From Williamsia sp. 1138 (lineage in GTDB: Bacteria; Actinomycetota; Actinomycetes; Mycobacteriales; Mycobacteriaceae), in NCBI RefSeq assembly GCF_002095435.2, contig NZ_MJEJ02000047.1, forward strand, positions 62,001-126,000: DNA of 64,000 nt, given 5' to 3'. The translations under genes were made by a program, and so were the position numbers. Within the stretch, counting starts at the first letter, position 1; each line of letters opens with the position of its first letter. Shown in pieces: positions 23,764 to 31,965 of the stretch. The notes under the pieces were generated by a model. The model searched no databases, was not told the origin of the DNA, and saw only the letters and a program-made list of their open reading frames with translations.

Positions 23764-26151
23764 ATGAGTATATCGTACGATCCCGATAGGCCGTCGACCG
23801 AGAGTGAACCAAGAGTCGAAGTAGATTCCTACGAGTCGCCTACTAGCGACGGTGCGCCCTCGCTCGTTAATCCGCCGAACGGACCCGCCGAGAGTGCCGC
23901 AGTCGAGATGAAAGGCCCTTCGGCGGTAGTCGATAGCCCCGGTGCTTCAGATCGAGGAGAGTTCGAGCGGCTTACGCCAGAGGAGTTCTTCAAGCATGGC
24001 AAACGTCTACTTGATCTCGGATGGCATCCGATTCCGCTCGGCAACGGTCGTGCCGATGTCAAAGGTAAGACGCCGCTAGTGATCGGGGTAACGGGCCACG
24101 AAGGCAAAGACATCGAAACTACCGAGGAACTTCGGAAGTGGGCCGACAGGCTTGCCACACGGGCAGGCGGAATGAACCTTGGCACCCGAATGCCTATGGG
24201 CGTCATTGGTATCGACATCGATTGCTATGACGGTAAGCCTGGCGCGGAAACGATCAGACGACACGAGGCGAAATGGGGTTCGCTGCCTGCAACGTGGTCT
24301 CTGACCGCGCGGACTGACGGAAGCAGGAAGCTGTTCTTTCGCGTGCCCGTGGGGTGGGCAGGTCCGGGTGTTCTTGCAGAGGGTGGTGTTGAAATTCTCC
24401 AGCGTCATCACCGCTACGCGGTTGCCCCTCCGTCCGTGCACCACTCCGGCACGAGGGTCCGCGCGTTCGATCCTGCCGGGGAAGAATGTGTGCAGCTGCC
24501 GCGTCCGAGCGAGCTTCCTGAGTTGCCCGTGTCGTGGCTGCAGGGTCTCGATCACCATGTGGAGGCACTCACGAAGGCGACTGTGGCGGAGGGAAGAGAG
24601 GTATGGAGCAGCTTCAAGAGCGGACCAATGACGCCCGAAGTAGCAGAGCAGGTCAACGGTGTTTTGGACGCGATCCACAATGGTGCCAGCAGATTCGATG
24701 CCTGTAGGAACGCGATCTTCGCATTGGTGGGTTTCGGTCTCGAGCGGCACTCAGGTGTGGCACCCGCGTTGCGGACCATCGAGGACCAATATCTGGGTGC
24801 TATAGGCCCGATCCGTGGGCAGGATGCAGCGCGCGGGGAGATCGAGCGCATGATCCAAGGCGCATTGCGGAAGATGGCGGCCAACCATCCTGCCGCGCAG
24901 ATGACTGAAGACGACTGGGTTATGGGCCGTGAGGCTTTCGCGCCGGGTGGTGCCTGGCACCCAGACAACCCGCGCGGGAACGCCTACCGCCACCCGGGCA
25001 CTATCGACGGCCAGCCGGTCCGGTCACCTGAGGGTCGGCAGTTCACGCAGTCCCTGGCGGGAGTTGAACCGACGAAGGTGCAATGGCTCTGGTGGCCGTG
25101 GATTCCGCTGGGCAAGCTGACAATGTTCGAAGGTGAGCCGGACGTAGGCAAGTCGACGATGACTTTGGCCTGGGCCGCAACAGTGTCGAACGGTGGGAGC
25201 TGGCCCCGCTCAGTTGTGGGCGAAACGATGAGCAGCAATGAGAAGGGGCTGCACGAACCAGCGGATGTTGTGCTGGTTGGGATGGAGGACGACCTCGCCG
25301 ACACAGTGGTACCCCGATTGAACGCTGCGGGTGCCGACCTCTCTCGCATCTCAACGATGGCACGTCCTCGCGACCGCGATGGCCGCCCAATTCCCTTCCT
25401 GATCCCGGAAGACGTGGACAAGCTCAAACGGGCAATCGAGGAGGTCGAAGCCAAGCTCGTCGTTATCGACCCGATCAGTGCCTTCATGTCGGACACGGTG
25501 AAGGCCGGGAGCGACAGTTCAAACCGGAAGGCGTTGATGGAACTCGTGGACGTCGCAGAACAGACAGGTGCGGCGGTGGTGCTGGTGCGGCACCTTAACA
25601 AGGCCACGGGAATGAATGCGAAGCATCGGGGCGGCGGCTCAATCGCCTTCACGGCGCTCGCGCGATCCGCGCTCATCGCAGCCAAACTCCCGCGAACCGA
25701 CGACCGCGAGAACACGCAGGCGACGCATGGGTTGGCTTCCATCAAAGGCAACCTGAGCAGGGAGCCGAAGGCTCTGGGCTACCGGCTCATCTCAAGCCTG
25801 ACCGATGCCGATTCACCAGTGGTGCGGTGGGAGGGTGTGCTGGATGAGAATGCTGACCAACTCGTCGGTGCGGACGGGATCGCAGGCGACGCGCGCAAGT
25901 CGGCCCCAGCGAGAGACGAAGCGGAACGGATGATCGGGGAACTACTTTCAGCCGGGCCGATGGACGCTCAGGAGGTTCGGAGGGCGGTGATGAGAGAGGT
26001 CGGTTGCAGCGCAAAGACAGTCGCCAACGCTGCAAACAAGATGCGGGTAATTAAGAAGGCCGTTCGCGACAGTAGCGGCAGGGTCACTCACTGGATGTGG
26101 ACGCTGTCGGGCCGTCTGGAGAGGAGCGGCGGGGATGCGGGCGGAGGCTAG
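23764..26151 (+). CDS. Prim-pol / RepA-type helicase replication protein
   Basis: 795 residues from ATG 23764. Residues ~70-270 are a bifunctional primase-polymerase domain: the metal pair DID at 151-153 (GVIGIDIDCYDGKPG), SRKLFFRVP, and HHRYAVAPPSVHHSG. A RepA/AAA_25-like helicase domain follows, with Walker A GEPDVGKST (about 457-465), Walker B LVVIDPISAFM and VVLVRHLNKATG. A C-terminal winged-helix-like tail ends the protein. It would prime and unwind DNA for replication of the excised element, much like the primase gene of phiRv1. An inverted-repeat region that may be the origin lies right after the stop. Confidence 0.87.
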   Translation: MSISYDPDRPSTESEPRVEVDSYESPTSDGAPSLVNPPNGPAESAAVEMKGPSAVVDSPGASDRGEFERLTPEEFFKHGKRLLDLGWHPIPLGNGRADVKGKTPLVIGVTGHEGKDIETTEELRKWADRLATRAGGMNLGTRMPMGVIGIDIDCYDGKPGAETIRRHEAKWGSLPATWSLTARTDGSRKLFFRVPVGWAGPGVLAEGGVEILQRHHRYAVAPPSVHHSGTRVRAFDPAGEECVQLPRPSELPELPVSWLQGLDHHVEALTKATVAEGREVWSSFKSGPMTPEVAEQVNGVLDAIHNGASRFDACRNAIFALVGFGLERHSGVAPALRTIEDQYLGAIGPIRGQDAARGEIERMIQGALRKMAANHPAAQMTEDDWVMGREAFAPGGAWHPDNPRGNAYRHPGTIDGQPVRSPEGRQFTQSLAGVEPTKVQWLWWPWIPLGKLTMFEGEPDVGKSTMTLAWAATVSNGGSWPRSVVGETMSSNEKGLHEPADVVLVGMEDDLADTVVPRLNAAGADLSRISTMARPRDRDGRPIPFLIPEDVDKLKRAIEEVEAKLVVIDPISAFMSDTVKAGSDSSNRKALMELVDVAEQTGAAVVLVRHLNKATGMNAKHRGGGSIAFTALARSALIAAKLPRTDDRENTQATHGLASIKGNLSREPKALGYRLISSLTDADSPVVRWEGVLDENADQLVGADGIAGDARKSAPARDEAERMIGELLSAGPMDAQEVRRAVMREVGCSAKTVANAANKMRVIKKAVRDSSGRVTHWMWTLSGRLERSGGDAGGG

Positions 26152-26181
26152 ATGCCCTCGGTTCCCTCCTCTATCGACTAG

Positions 26182-26277
26182 GGGGTTCTAGGGGATTCTG
26201 GGTACCTGGTTCGAGTCCAGTTACGGGGCAGAACAATTGCCAATCGGCTGTCAGACCCAGGTTCCCCTAGAACCCTC
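26182..26277. repeat. Long inverted repeat, possible origin of element replication
   Basis: The left arm (26182-26202, core GTTCTAGGGGA) pairs with the right arm (26256-26277, core TCCCCTAGAAC) with few mismatches, around a ~53-base loop. The loop contains CTGGTTCGAGTCCAG, which looks like a tRNA T-arm. Further CTAGGGG/CCCCTAG units follow to 26290. The 619-base stretch 26152-26770 holds no gene that I can support. Placed after the prim-pol gene it could be an origin, an attP-like site or a terminator. Confidence 0.5.
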
Positions 26278-26770
26278 TAGATACCCCTAGAAGTACTAGA
26301 AGAAAGGGGGAGTAGGTCGCGCGCGAGGACGCTGCATCGCGACCGCGATGCGCTCCGATTGGTGCGTCATGCCAGCTAGGCCGTTTAGCCACAGGTGTTC
26401 TCTGGCTCTCCGCTCGCTCATCGCCACTTCGTAAGCGGCAACACGCCTCGGCTGTCCTGCCTGGCAGCAACCCAGGCCATCGCCACGCTAGCCAGTTGAA
26501 GGGACGTACTCACCTAACGAGGCCGGACCCGCAGTCAAGATGGCGTGCGTTGGAGCTAGCTGGGTAGAACCGCCGCTGCTGCGCCGGGTAGCGGAACCCC
26601 GCGAGGCGTGCGCAACACGCAAGATGATGAGAAGGCAAGTGGTTGAACAGATTATGGAGAATGCGAGGACGTGTACTTGGCGTACGGTAGGCGGCGTCGT
26701 AAACCGGTAAACGGTCGTTGAGCGATTCCGACGCCCAGCGAGCAGGCGGAACAAGCAGGAGGCACGAACC

Positions 26771-27529
26771 ATGAGCAAGTCATCCAATCGAGCGGAGAAC
26801 CTACGCCGCGCCCTGGCATCTGGCAGCAAGCCGGACACCGTTGATTCAGCTGGTACCAAGGTGGAAACCGCTGCAGAGCAGATACTTCCGCTGACCTTGG
26901 TCGGCTACGCGCGGGTATCGACGGCCACTCAGCACGTGAAGGGCTACGGACTACGCGCCCAGGAGGACTTTCTGGCGCAGTGGTGCGCGGCACGCGGACA
27001 CCAATTGCTCACTGTCACAAACGATGTGATCAGCGGAACGAAGGCGGAACAGATGAATGGCAGGGCAGTAGCCATCGCAGCGATCGAAGCGGGCCTCGCG
27101 GACGGGTTGCTGGTGCGCGCGTTGGATCGGGCAACGCGTGACCAGCTCGACGCTGCATCCCTCTACAAGCAGGCAGAGAAGCGCGGATGGCGGTTGATGG
27201 ACTGCGACAACGCAGACAGCAGCGACCCGAGCCAGAGGCTGACGGCTGACATTCGGCTCGCCGTGGCAGCGGAGGAGCGCAGGCGGATCAGCATCCGGAC
27301 GAAGGAAGGGCTGGCGCGTGCGAAGCGCGAGGGTAAGAAGCTTGGCCGGCCAAGTCGGATCGACCCAATTGTGGTGGAGGAGATCGTGTTGATGAGACGC
27401 GACGAAGGGCTGGGGCCGAAAGCGATAGCGACGTACCTGGATCAGGCGCAGATACCGACGCCTGGTGGTGGTGAGCGTTGGCACTACGCGACAGTGCGCC
27501 GCGTACTCAAACGAGAGGGAGTGGCCTGA
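26771..27529 (+). CDS. Serine recombinase (resolvase/invertase type)
   Basis: 252 residues. The catalytic domain begins with VGYARVSTATQ; the nucleophile is Ser50. Other motifs are LLVRALDRATRDQLD and ERRRISIRTKEGLARAKREGKKLGRPS, then a Recombinase/HTH tail (GLGPKAIATYLDQAQIP). It is too short for a large serine integrase (no zinc-ribbon/coiled-coil arm), so it acts more likely as a resolvase or invertase. AGGAGG lies 9 bases before the ATG. Its stop shares one base with the start of the tyrosine integrase, so the two are co-translated. Confidence 0.9.
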   Translation: MSKSSNRAENLRRALASGSKPDTVDSAGTKVETAAEQILPLTLVGYARVSTATQHVKGYGLRAQEDFLAQWCAARGHQLLTVTNDVISGTKAEQMNGRAVAIAAIEAGLADGLLVRALDRATRDQLDAASLYKQAEKRGWRLMDCDNADSSDPSQRLTADIRLAVAAEERRRISIRTKEGLARAKREGKKLGRPSRIDPIVVEEIVLMRRDEGLGPKAIATYLDQAQIPTPGGGERWHYATVRRVLKREGVA

Positions 27530-28989
27530 TGGCATACATACGCGCCCACGAAACGAACCAGCGTCGCAATGGCAAAGCGGTCAAGCGATACGAGGTCGTG
27601 TGGACCGAGCCTGTGAGGGACGCGATGGGGCTTCCGGTGTCCGTCGATCCGACAACCCCGACCGGTAAGAAGCGCCAACGGTCGCGGCAGGAGAGCTACG
27701 CAACCCGCGAAGCTGCGGAGGAGCGGCGGGACCAACTGAACGCGGCGAGGCGTACCGCTACAGGCACGGCCACGCTCGCGGACCAGCGCAAGGCAGGAGA
27801 CCTACCAATCGGCCACTACGCGCGGGAGTTCATCGAGTCCATGCGGGGGACAGTCAAGCCGAGAACGGTCCGCGAGACGGAGTCGGTGTACCTGCGCTAC
27901 ATCGCGGAACCATTCGGAGGCCGGGCAGTAGCGAGCGTGACGGCTGCGGACGTTCGCCACTTCCGCGCGGACCTGTTGTCGCCGAGACCGCGCCGTAGCT
28001 ACGACACCCGTTCGGCGAACCGCACTGAGGTCGACCCAGGCAACGCGACGGAGTTCGTGACGCTGTCTCGATCGACCGTCAAGCACGCCTACGACGTTCT
28101 CCGGCGAATCTTGGATGTCGCCGTAGTGGACGGGGCGATCCACGCGAACCCGGTGCACTCCGTGCCACTGCCCCGGCAGGCCGCGACCGCCAGGACGACG
28201 GACCCGACGACCGGAAAGCCGAAAGAGCCGTTCAAGCCGCTACCGCTGACCGGCGCTCAGGTCGCCGCAGTGGCCGGCCACGTAGCCGAGACGATGGGCC
28301 GCCCCATCGACGCTCTCGCCGTCACGTTCAGCGCCTACACCGGCGTCCGAGCGGGCGAGCTGCGGGGCTTGGAGATAGGTGACCTCGACCTGACGGACCG
28401 TTCGGGCGCGCTCGGCTCGGTATCCATCACGCGCACGAAGACGCGACGTAAGGGCGGTTGGGAGGTGGGCACCCCGAAGTCGGTTCGGTCCACGCGAATA
28501 GTGCCGATTGATGGCTGGCTGGCGGACGACCTCCGGACGTACCTTGCGGGCCATCCTCGCCGACTCGACCCGGCTGCGCCGTTGTTTCCAGGCAGGATGA
28601 CCCGAGCCGACGCGAAGGCAGCAGGAGTGAACGCGAATGACCCGACGGCGACTGTGAAGTGGTCGGAGCCGATCAATACCGACAACGTCTCGGACCGCTA
28701 CTACACACCCGCCCTGGCAGCTGTAGGCGCTCCTGCGGCCCGCTGGCACGACCTGCGCCACACGTTCGCGGTGCTGAGCCTCAGCGCCGGCGAGCACTAC
28801 ATGCAGGTGTCGAAGTGGCTAGGTCACGCCAGCTTCGTGACGACGTTGAACGTGTACGCCGACTACATCTCGGAGGCTGAGGGTGGCAAGAAAGCGCCGC
28901 TTACGCGTCCTGAACTGGCGCACCCGGCGCACCTGGCGCAGCGGGATCAGTCGGTTCCGTCGAATGTGGTGAGCTTGTTTGGTCGGTAG
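27529..28989 (+). CDS. Tyrosine integrase of the element
   Basis: 486 residues from ATG 27529 (1-base overlap with the recombinase stop). N-terminal arm-binding part, a core-binding SAM-like domain (PIGHYAREFIESMRGTVKPRTVRETES), then the catalytic domain with Arg near 273 (GVRAGELRGLEI), HDLRH near 407, His in WLGHASF, and Tyr near 443 (TTLNVYADY). It should catalyse integration between attP and the tRNA-Lys 3' end. It is 2.2 kb from attR rather than next to it, because a minus-strand cargo operon lies between. Confidence 0.93.
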   Translation: MAYIRAHETNQRRNGKAVKRYEVVWTEPVRDAMGLPVSVDPTTPTGKKRQRSRQESYATREAAEERRDQLNAARRTATGTATLADQRKAGDLPIGHYAREFIESMRGTVKPRTVRETESVYLRYIAEPFGGRAVASVTAADVRHFRADLLSPRPRRSYDTRSANRTEVDPGNATEFVTLSRSTVKHAYDVLRRILDVAVVDGAIHANPVHSVPLPRQAATARTTDPTTGKPKEPFKPLPLTGAQVAAVAGHVAETMGRPIDALAVTFSAYTGVRAGELRGLEIGDLDLTDRSGALGSVSITRTKTRRKGGWEVGTPKSVRSTRIVPIDGWLADDLRTYLAGHPRRLDPAAPLFPGRMTRADAKAAGVNANDPTATVKWSEPINTDNVSDRYYTPALAAVGAPAARWHDLRHTFAVLSLSAGEHYMQVSKWLGHASFVTTLNVYADYISEAEGGKKAPLTRPELAHPAHLAQRDQSVPSNVVSLFGR

Positions 28990-29542
28990 GCGGTGCTTCG
29001 AGCAAGAGTCGTGCGGCATTCGCAAAATCCCGAGAAGAGAGCGCGACTTTCTTGGTCGCGGCTTGTAGCTGTTGCTGTGTGTCGTTCAGAAATCCAATCG
29101 GTGAGACATGGGACGTGAGGCCGACCGGGTCGGACTGTGCTACCGCAAGCGCTTCTATGAGGGAGTTCCAGACGTCTGAAATCTCGGCCTCTAGCTGGTC
29201 GCGCACTACGAGACTAACGCGGGCGCTCAGGTCGGGGATAACTGAAATTCGGTTCGTCTCGTTGATCCAGTTTGATGCAAACTCGGTCATTTTCCACTGA
29301 GGTGCAGCGTTGATTCGGCTCGACGCCTGATGCGCCACGGACAAGATTTCATCACATAGTGTCGCTAGCTTATTTCTCTTCCATTGAAGCCACTCACGCG
29401 ACGCCGCAGCCTCCAACGTTTCACTATGCTGCTTCCGCGCGAGCTCAAGGGTCTGTCGGTTCTGACGTTGGTTTGCGACCAGGACGATTAGCGTGACCAG
29501 CGCGATAAGAGCGCTGCCGATCAGCGGGTAGATGTCGCTCAT
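28901..29542 (-). CDS. Membrane-anchored coiled-coil protein, attR-side cargo
   Basis: 213 residues. One N-terminal membrane helix (SALIALVTLIVLVANQ), then a coiled-coil-like stretch (LELARKQHSETLEAAASREWLQWKRNKLATL) and a helical domain, with a Pro/Ala/Gly-rich tail. It is likely anchored with the bulk in the cytoplasm. Last gene of a three-gene operon; its start overlaps the stop of the previous gene (ATGA, 29539-29542). Its tail overlaps the end of the integrase gene by 89 bases on the other strand. No family recognised. Confidence 0.72.
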   Translation of the reverse strand: MSDIYPLIGSALIALVTLIVLVANQRQNRQTLELARKQHSETLEAAASREWLQWKRNKLATLCDEILSVAHQASSRINAAPQWKMTEFASNWINETNRISVIPDLSARVSLVVRDQLEAEISDVWNSLIEALAVAQSDPVGLTSHVSPIGFLNDTQQQLQAATKKVALSSRDFANAARLLLEAPPTDQTSSPHSTEPTDPAAPGAPGAPVQDA

Positions 29543-30405
29543 TCGCCACCCCCGTCTCGCCGCTCCGCCCGCTGCGAAAGTCGCTGTTCACGGCGCTCCT
29601 GAGCTAGACGCACCCGTTCTGCCCGTTGTCTTGAAACTTCAGCGCGGCGGGCCCGCTCAGCGTCGGCATCGGTCGGGTAGACCCAGACGCCCTTGTGCTC
29701 ATCACCAAACTCAGTCAGCGACCTCGCGATCGAGGCGAGTTGCGCATTCTGTGCCCCGAGCTTCGCCTCAAGGTCCTTCGCGAGACTGTGTAGGTTCTTG
29801 GTCTCGACCGTTACCTTCGCCTGAAGCGGCGTCCAGTCGAGCACGGCTTCGGTGTTTAGTGCTCTGCCGTGGCTGTCTCGATATGTGACCAGTGCGCTGA
29901 ACTTTGATTCCAGCTGTGTATCGGCTTCGTTTCGGGAAGCCAGGTCATCCCAATTTGTGCGCCATTCTTGGTTGGGGACAAGCATCGGGATCTCTCGCGG
30001 ATACATCAGATGAGTGACACGTTCGCCGGTGTCCAGCCGCTCGAACGGCGTCACGTCCAATTCCGGGGTGAACGCGAGCATGATGTCGTAGGCGGGTGTC
30101 AGCCCAAAGTTCTTGACTACGAGGTCGCAGAAACCCCAGTGATTTTCGTCGGGCTCCATAAACGCGACGACATTCGGCTGTGCCTGTTCCTGGCGAAGCT
30201 TCTGGGCATCCGCCGCCTGCTCGATTCTGGCCTGCTCCGCTTGGCCTATTTGCTCCCGCGCTTGCTCGACTTGCTTCTTTGCGTACCGGCCTGTCACGAC
30301 GACGGTGCCGCCCGCGATCAGGACTGTGGCCCAGGCTGCGATGGCCGCCCACGCTCCGGACGGGAGTGCCCAGAGATTGTCCCAAATGCCCTCAAGCCAG
30401 TCCAC
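29539..30405 (-). CDS. Membrane-anchored coiled-coil protein with beta domain, attR-side cargo
   Basis: 288 residues. One membrane helix near 18-40 (AWAAIAAWATVLIAGGTVVV), a Gln/Glu/Ala-rich coiled coil (YAKKQVEQAREQIGQAEQARIEQAADAQKLRQ; residues ~42-75), then a beta-rich domain beginning PNVVAFMEPDENHWGFCDLVVKNFGLTPAYDI, and a long Arg/Glu-rich C-terminal helix. Such membrane-plus-beta proteins are frequent unknown cargo in actinobacterial islands. It is coupled to the next gene by a 4-base overlap and starts 23 bases after the DUF4145 gene ends. Confidence 0.75.
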   Translation of the reverse strand: MDWLEGIWDNLWALPSGAWAAIAAWATVLIAGGTVVVTGRYAKKQVEQAREQIGQAEQARIEQAADAQKLRQEQAQPNVVAFMEPDENHWGFCDLVVKNFGLTPAYDIMLAFTPELDVTPFERLDTGERVTHLMYPREIPMLVPNQEWRTNWDDLASRNEADTQLESKFSALVTYRDSHGRALNTEAVLDWTPLQAKVTVETKNLHSLAKDLEAKLGAQNAQLASIARSLTEFGDEHKGVWVYPTDADAERARRAEVSRQRAERVRLAQERREQRLSQRAERRDGGGE

Positions 30406-30428
30406 GGAGCATCCTCTGTTCTCGTCGC

Positions 30429-31037
30429 CTATTCGGCGTCATCGGTGTTGGGCAACTCAAGTTCTCCAGGGACCTCAAACAAGTTTCTTAGGAGCTGCGT
30501 AGTGAAATTGAGAGCCTGTTCTGCCGTCTCCTCGTCGACTCGTTCATCACCCGCATGGGCCCCCATATTGCCCACCGCACGTATCCGGTGCATCGCTTCG
30601 CCGAATTGCTTGGTAACGAGCCCTTGCTCGATCAACTTCTCAATGCTCCGTTGAAGAACGCGCTCTCGGACTTCGAACCGTGCGGCGGCTGCCTCAAGCG
30701 TTCGCCGCAACTGCACTGCCGCGGCATCAGGAACGCCTGCATCTAATACTCTTCGGGCGTCGTTGTAGTAGTTGCGGACGTCCTCGGGTAGGTGCTTCAC
30801 ATCCATCTTCATATCGTCCGCGTCGGGAATCACACGCACGATGGTTGCTCGGGCCTGGTGAGGCTTAGCGGTCTGAAGCATTGTCAGACGACCACAATCG
30901 GGACATTCGAGGATCGTGTGGGTGAGGACACTGCCTCGTGCGGTAACTGACTGATGGTCCGAAAGAACCAGTCCCATGTGGGCGCGTTTCAGCCCGCAGT
31001 ACCCGCAGGTGCGCATCGCCATGTGTGGTTCAAACAT
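30429..31037 (-). CDS. Zinc-ribbon DUF4145-type protein, attR-side cargo
   Basis: About 202 residues. An N-terminal zinc ribbon (TCGYC and ECPDCG) precedes a helical DUF4145-like domain: DVRNYYNDARRVLDAGVPDAAAVQLRRTLEAAAARF, IRAVGNMGAHAGDERVDEETAEQALNFTTQLLRNLFEVP. DUF4145 also occurs in type I restriction enzymes and other defence loci, where its function is unclear. First gene of the three-gene operon at the right end of the element. ATG 31037 is my choice; TTG 31067 and ATG 31022 are possible, as no Shine-Dalgarno is obvious. Confidence 0.75.
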   Translation of the reverse strand: MFEPHMAMRTCGYCGLKRAHMGLVLSDHQSVTARGSVLTHTILECPDCGRLTMLQTAKPHQARATIVRVIPDADDMKMDVKHLPEDVRNYYNDARRVLDAGVPDAAAVQLRRTLEAAAARFEVRERVLQRSIEKLIEQGLVTKQFGEAMHRIRAVGNMGAHAGDERVDEETAEQALNFTTQLLRNLFEVPGELELPNTDDAE

Positions 31038-31163
31038 GGAACGAATGATCGCACTCGACCCCGACAAACCCGGCGTGACGCGCGGTCGCCGGGGTAAAAC
31101 CGGGATGGCGGGGGTGAGTCGGACGGGTCAGGAACGCCGTAGCGCTCCGACCAGGGTGTTCGC

Positions 31164-31215
31164 GGTGCCCCCTCTCGGGCTCGAACCGAGGACCTGCGGA
31201 TTAAAAGTCCGTAGC
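31164..31215 (-). repeat. attR: shared repeat within intact tRNA-Lys
   Basis: Copy of 17504-17555 with one mismatch at 31203. It overlaps the 3' end of tRNA-Lys(TTT), so integration restores the tRNA. This is the usual pattern for tyrosine integrases that use tRNA 3' ends. Confidence 0.88.
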
Positions 31216-31238
31216 TCTACCAACTGAGCTAAAGGGGC
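31166..31238 (-). tRNA. tRNA-Lys(TTT)
   Basis: A complete 73-base cloverleaf on the minus strand: acceptor GCCCCTT with AGGGGGC, D-arm AGCTCAGTTGGTAGAGCT, anticodon loop CTTTTAA (TTT), T-arm TCGGTTCGAGCCCGA, discriminator A. The CCA end is not encoded. Its 3' half is the attachment site of the element. Confidence 0.95.
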
Positions 31239-31513
31239 GTGCCCCGGAACTGTCGGTTTCAGGGCGTCACGAAGTTTACAGATGAGGTGCACATAGATGA
31301 AAACGGGGCAGTGCCACTGTCGGAGGGGCTTGGGCTCGCGCACCCTTTGGTGCCTGCCGCGCACCGGATCAATCCGGTGCGCGGAGCACCACACGGTGCG
31401 GCAGCTACGTCCGAGTGAGGTGTCGAAATGGCAGAAAACCGAGGTTGACGTGCTGATTTGGGATTTGCCGCATCGGTGTCATATTCTGATTCAGCTCCCA
31501 ACGGAGATTACCG

Positions 31514-31586
31514 GCCCCCTTCGTCTAGCGGCCTAGGACGCCGCCCTTTCAAGGCGGTAGCGCGGGTTCGAATCCCGTAGGGGGTA
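31514..31586 (+). tRNA. tRNA-Glu(TTC)
   Basis: 73 bases: acceptor GCCCCCT with AGGGGGT (G-U end pair, as in other actinobacterial tRNA-Glu), D-arm CGTCTAGCGGCCTAGGACG, anticodon loop CTTTCAA (TTC), T-arm GCGGGTTCGAATCCCGT, discriminator A. First of three tRNA genes transcribed together. Confidence 0.95.
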
Positions 31587-31624
31587 CGCATGGCCATAGT
31601 GACGTATGGCTGAGCACAAAGCAT

Positions 31625-31698
31625 GGCCCTGTGGCGCAGTTGGTTAGCGCGCCGCCCTGTCACGGCGGAGGTCGCGGGTTCGAGTCCCGTCAGGGTCG
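31625..31698 (+). tRNA. tRNA-Asp(GTC)
   Basis: 74 bases: acceptor GGCCCTG with CAGGGTC, D-arm GCGCAGTTGGTTAGCGC, anticodon loop CTGTCAC (GTC), T-arm GCGGGTTCGAGTCCCGT, discriminator G as expected for tRNA-Asp. Confidence 0.95.
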
Positions 31699-31768
31699 CT
31701 TTACCGTCTCCGGTTCGCCGGAGGCCGCAAGACAGCAGTAGGTGTGGCATTCGGTTCGAGTGCCGTCC

Positions 31769-31842
31769 GGCCAGGTAGCTCAGTTGGTACGAGCGTCCGC
31801 CTGAAAAGCGGAAGGTCGTCGGTTCGATCCCGACTCTGGCCA
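31769..31842 (+). tRNA. tRNA-Phe(GAA)
   Basis: 74 bases: acceptor GGCCAGG with TCTGGCC, D-arm GCTCAGTTGGTACGAGC, anticodon loop CTGAAAA (GAA), T-arm GTCGGTTCGATCCCGAC, discriminator A. It is followed by a strong terminator at 31879-31908. Confidence 0.95.
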
Positions 31843-31878
31843 CAATTAGTTTTACCAGGTCAGCGAGTTTTCTGACGT

Positions 31879-31908
31879 AATCCGGTCCTCCGCGAGGACC
31901 GGATTTTT
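31879..31908 (+). terminator. Rho-independent terminator of the tRNA operon
   Basis: AATCCGGTCCTC (31879-31890) pairs with GAGGACCGGATT (31894-31905) over a CGC loop, followed by a run of five T (31904-31908). This is a textbook intrinsic terminator about 40 bases after tRNA-Phe. Confidence 0.9.
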
Positions 31909-31965
31909 GCGTTCGATGGGGCAACAGTCATGACTGCTTCCCCGCTACCGGCAGATCAGGCGACG

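Larger units (their letters stand above)
17504..31215. mobile_element. Integrated phage-satellite-like element in tRNA-Lys(TTT)
   Basis: The element of about 13.7 kb is bounded by 52-base direct repeats (17504-17555 and 31164-31215) that match at all but one base and contain the 3' part of tRNA-Lys. The right copy belongs to the intact tRNA. Inside are a tyrosine integrase, a serine recombinase, an excisionase-like protein, a repressor, a prim-pol/helicase protein and an HK97-like capsid protein, but no terminase, portal, protease or tail gene. This layout resembles the phiRv1/phiRv2 elements of M. tuberculosis and capsid-encoding satellites. Flanking cargo at both ends and a foreign tRNA-Gly fragment suggest mosaic assembly. 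Confidence 0.85.
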
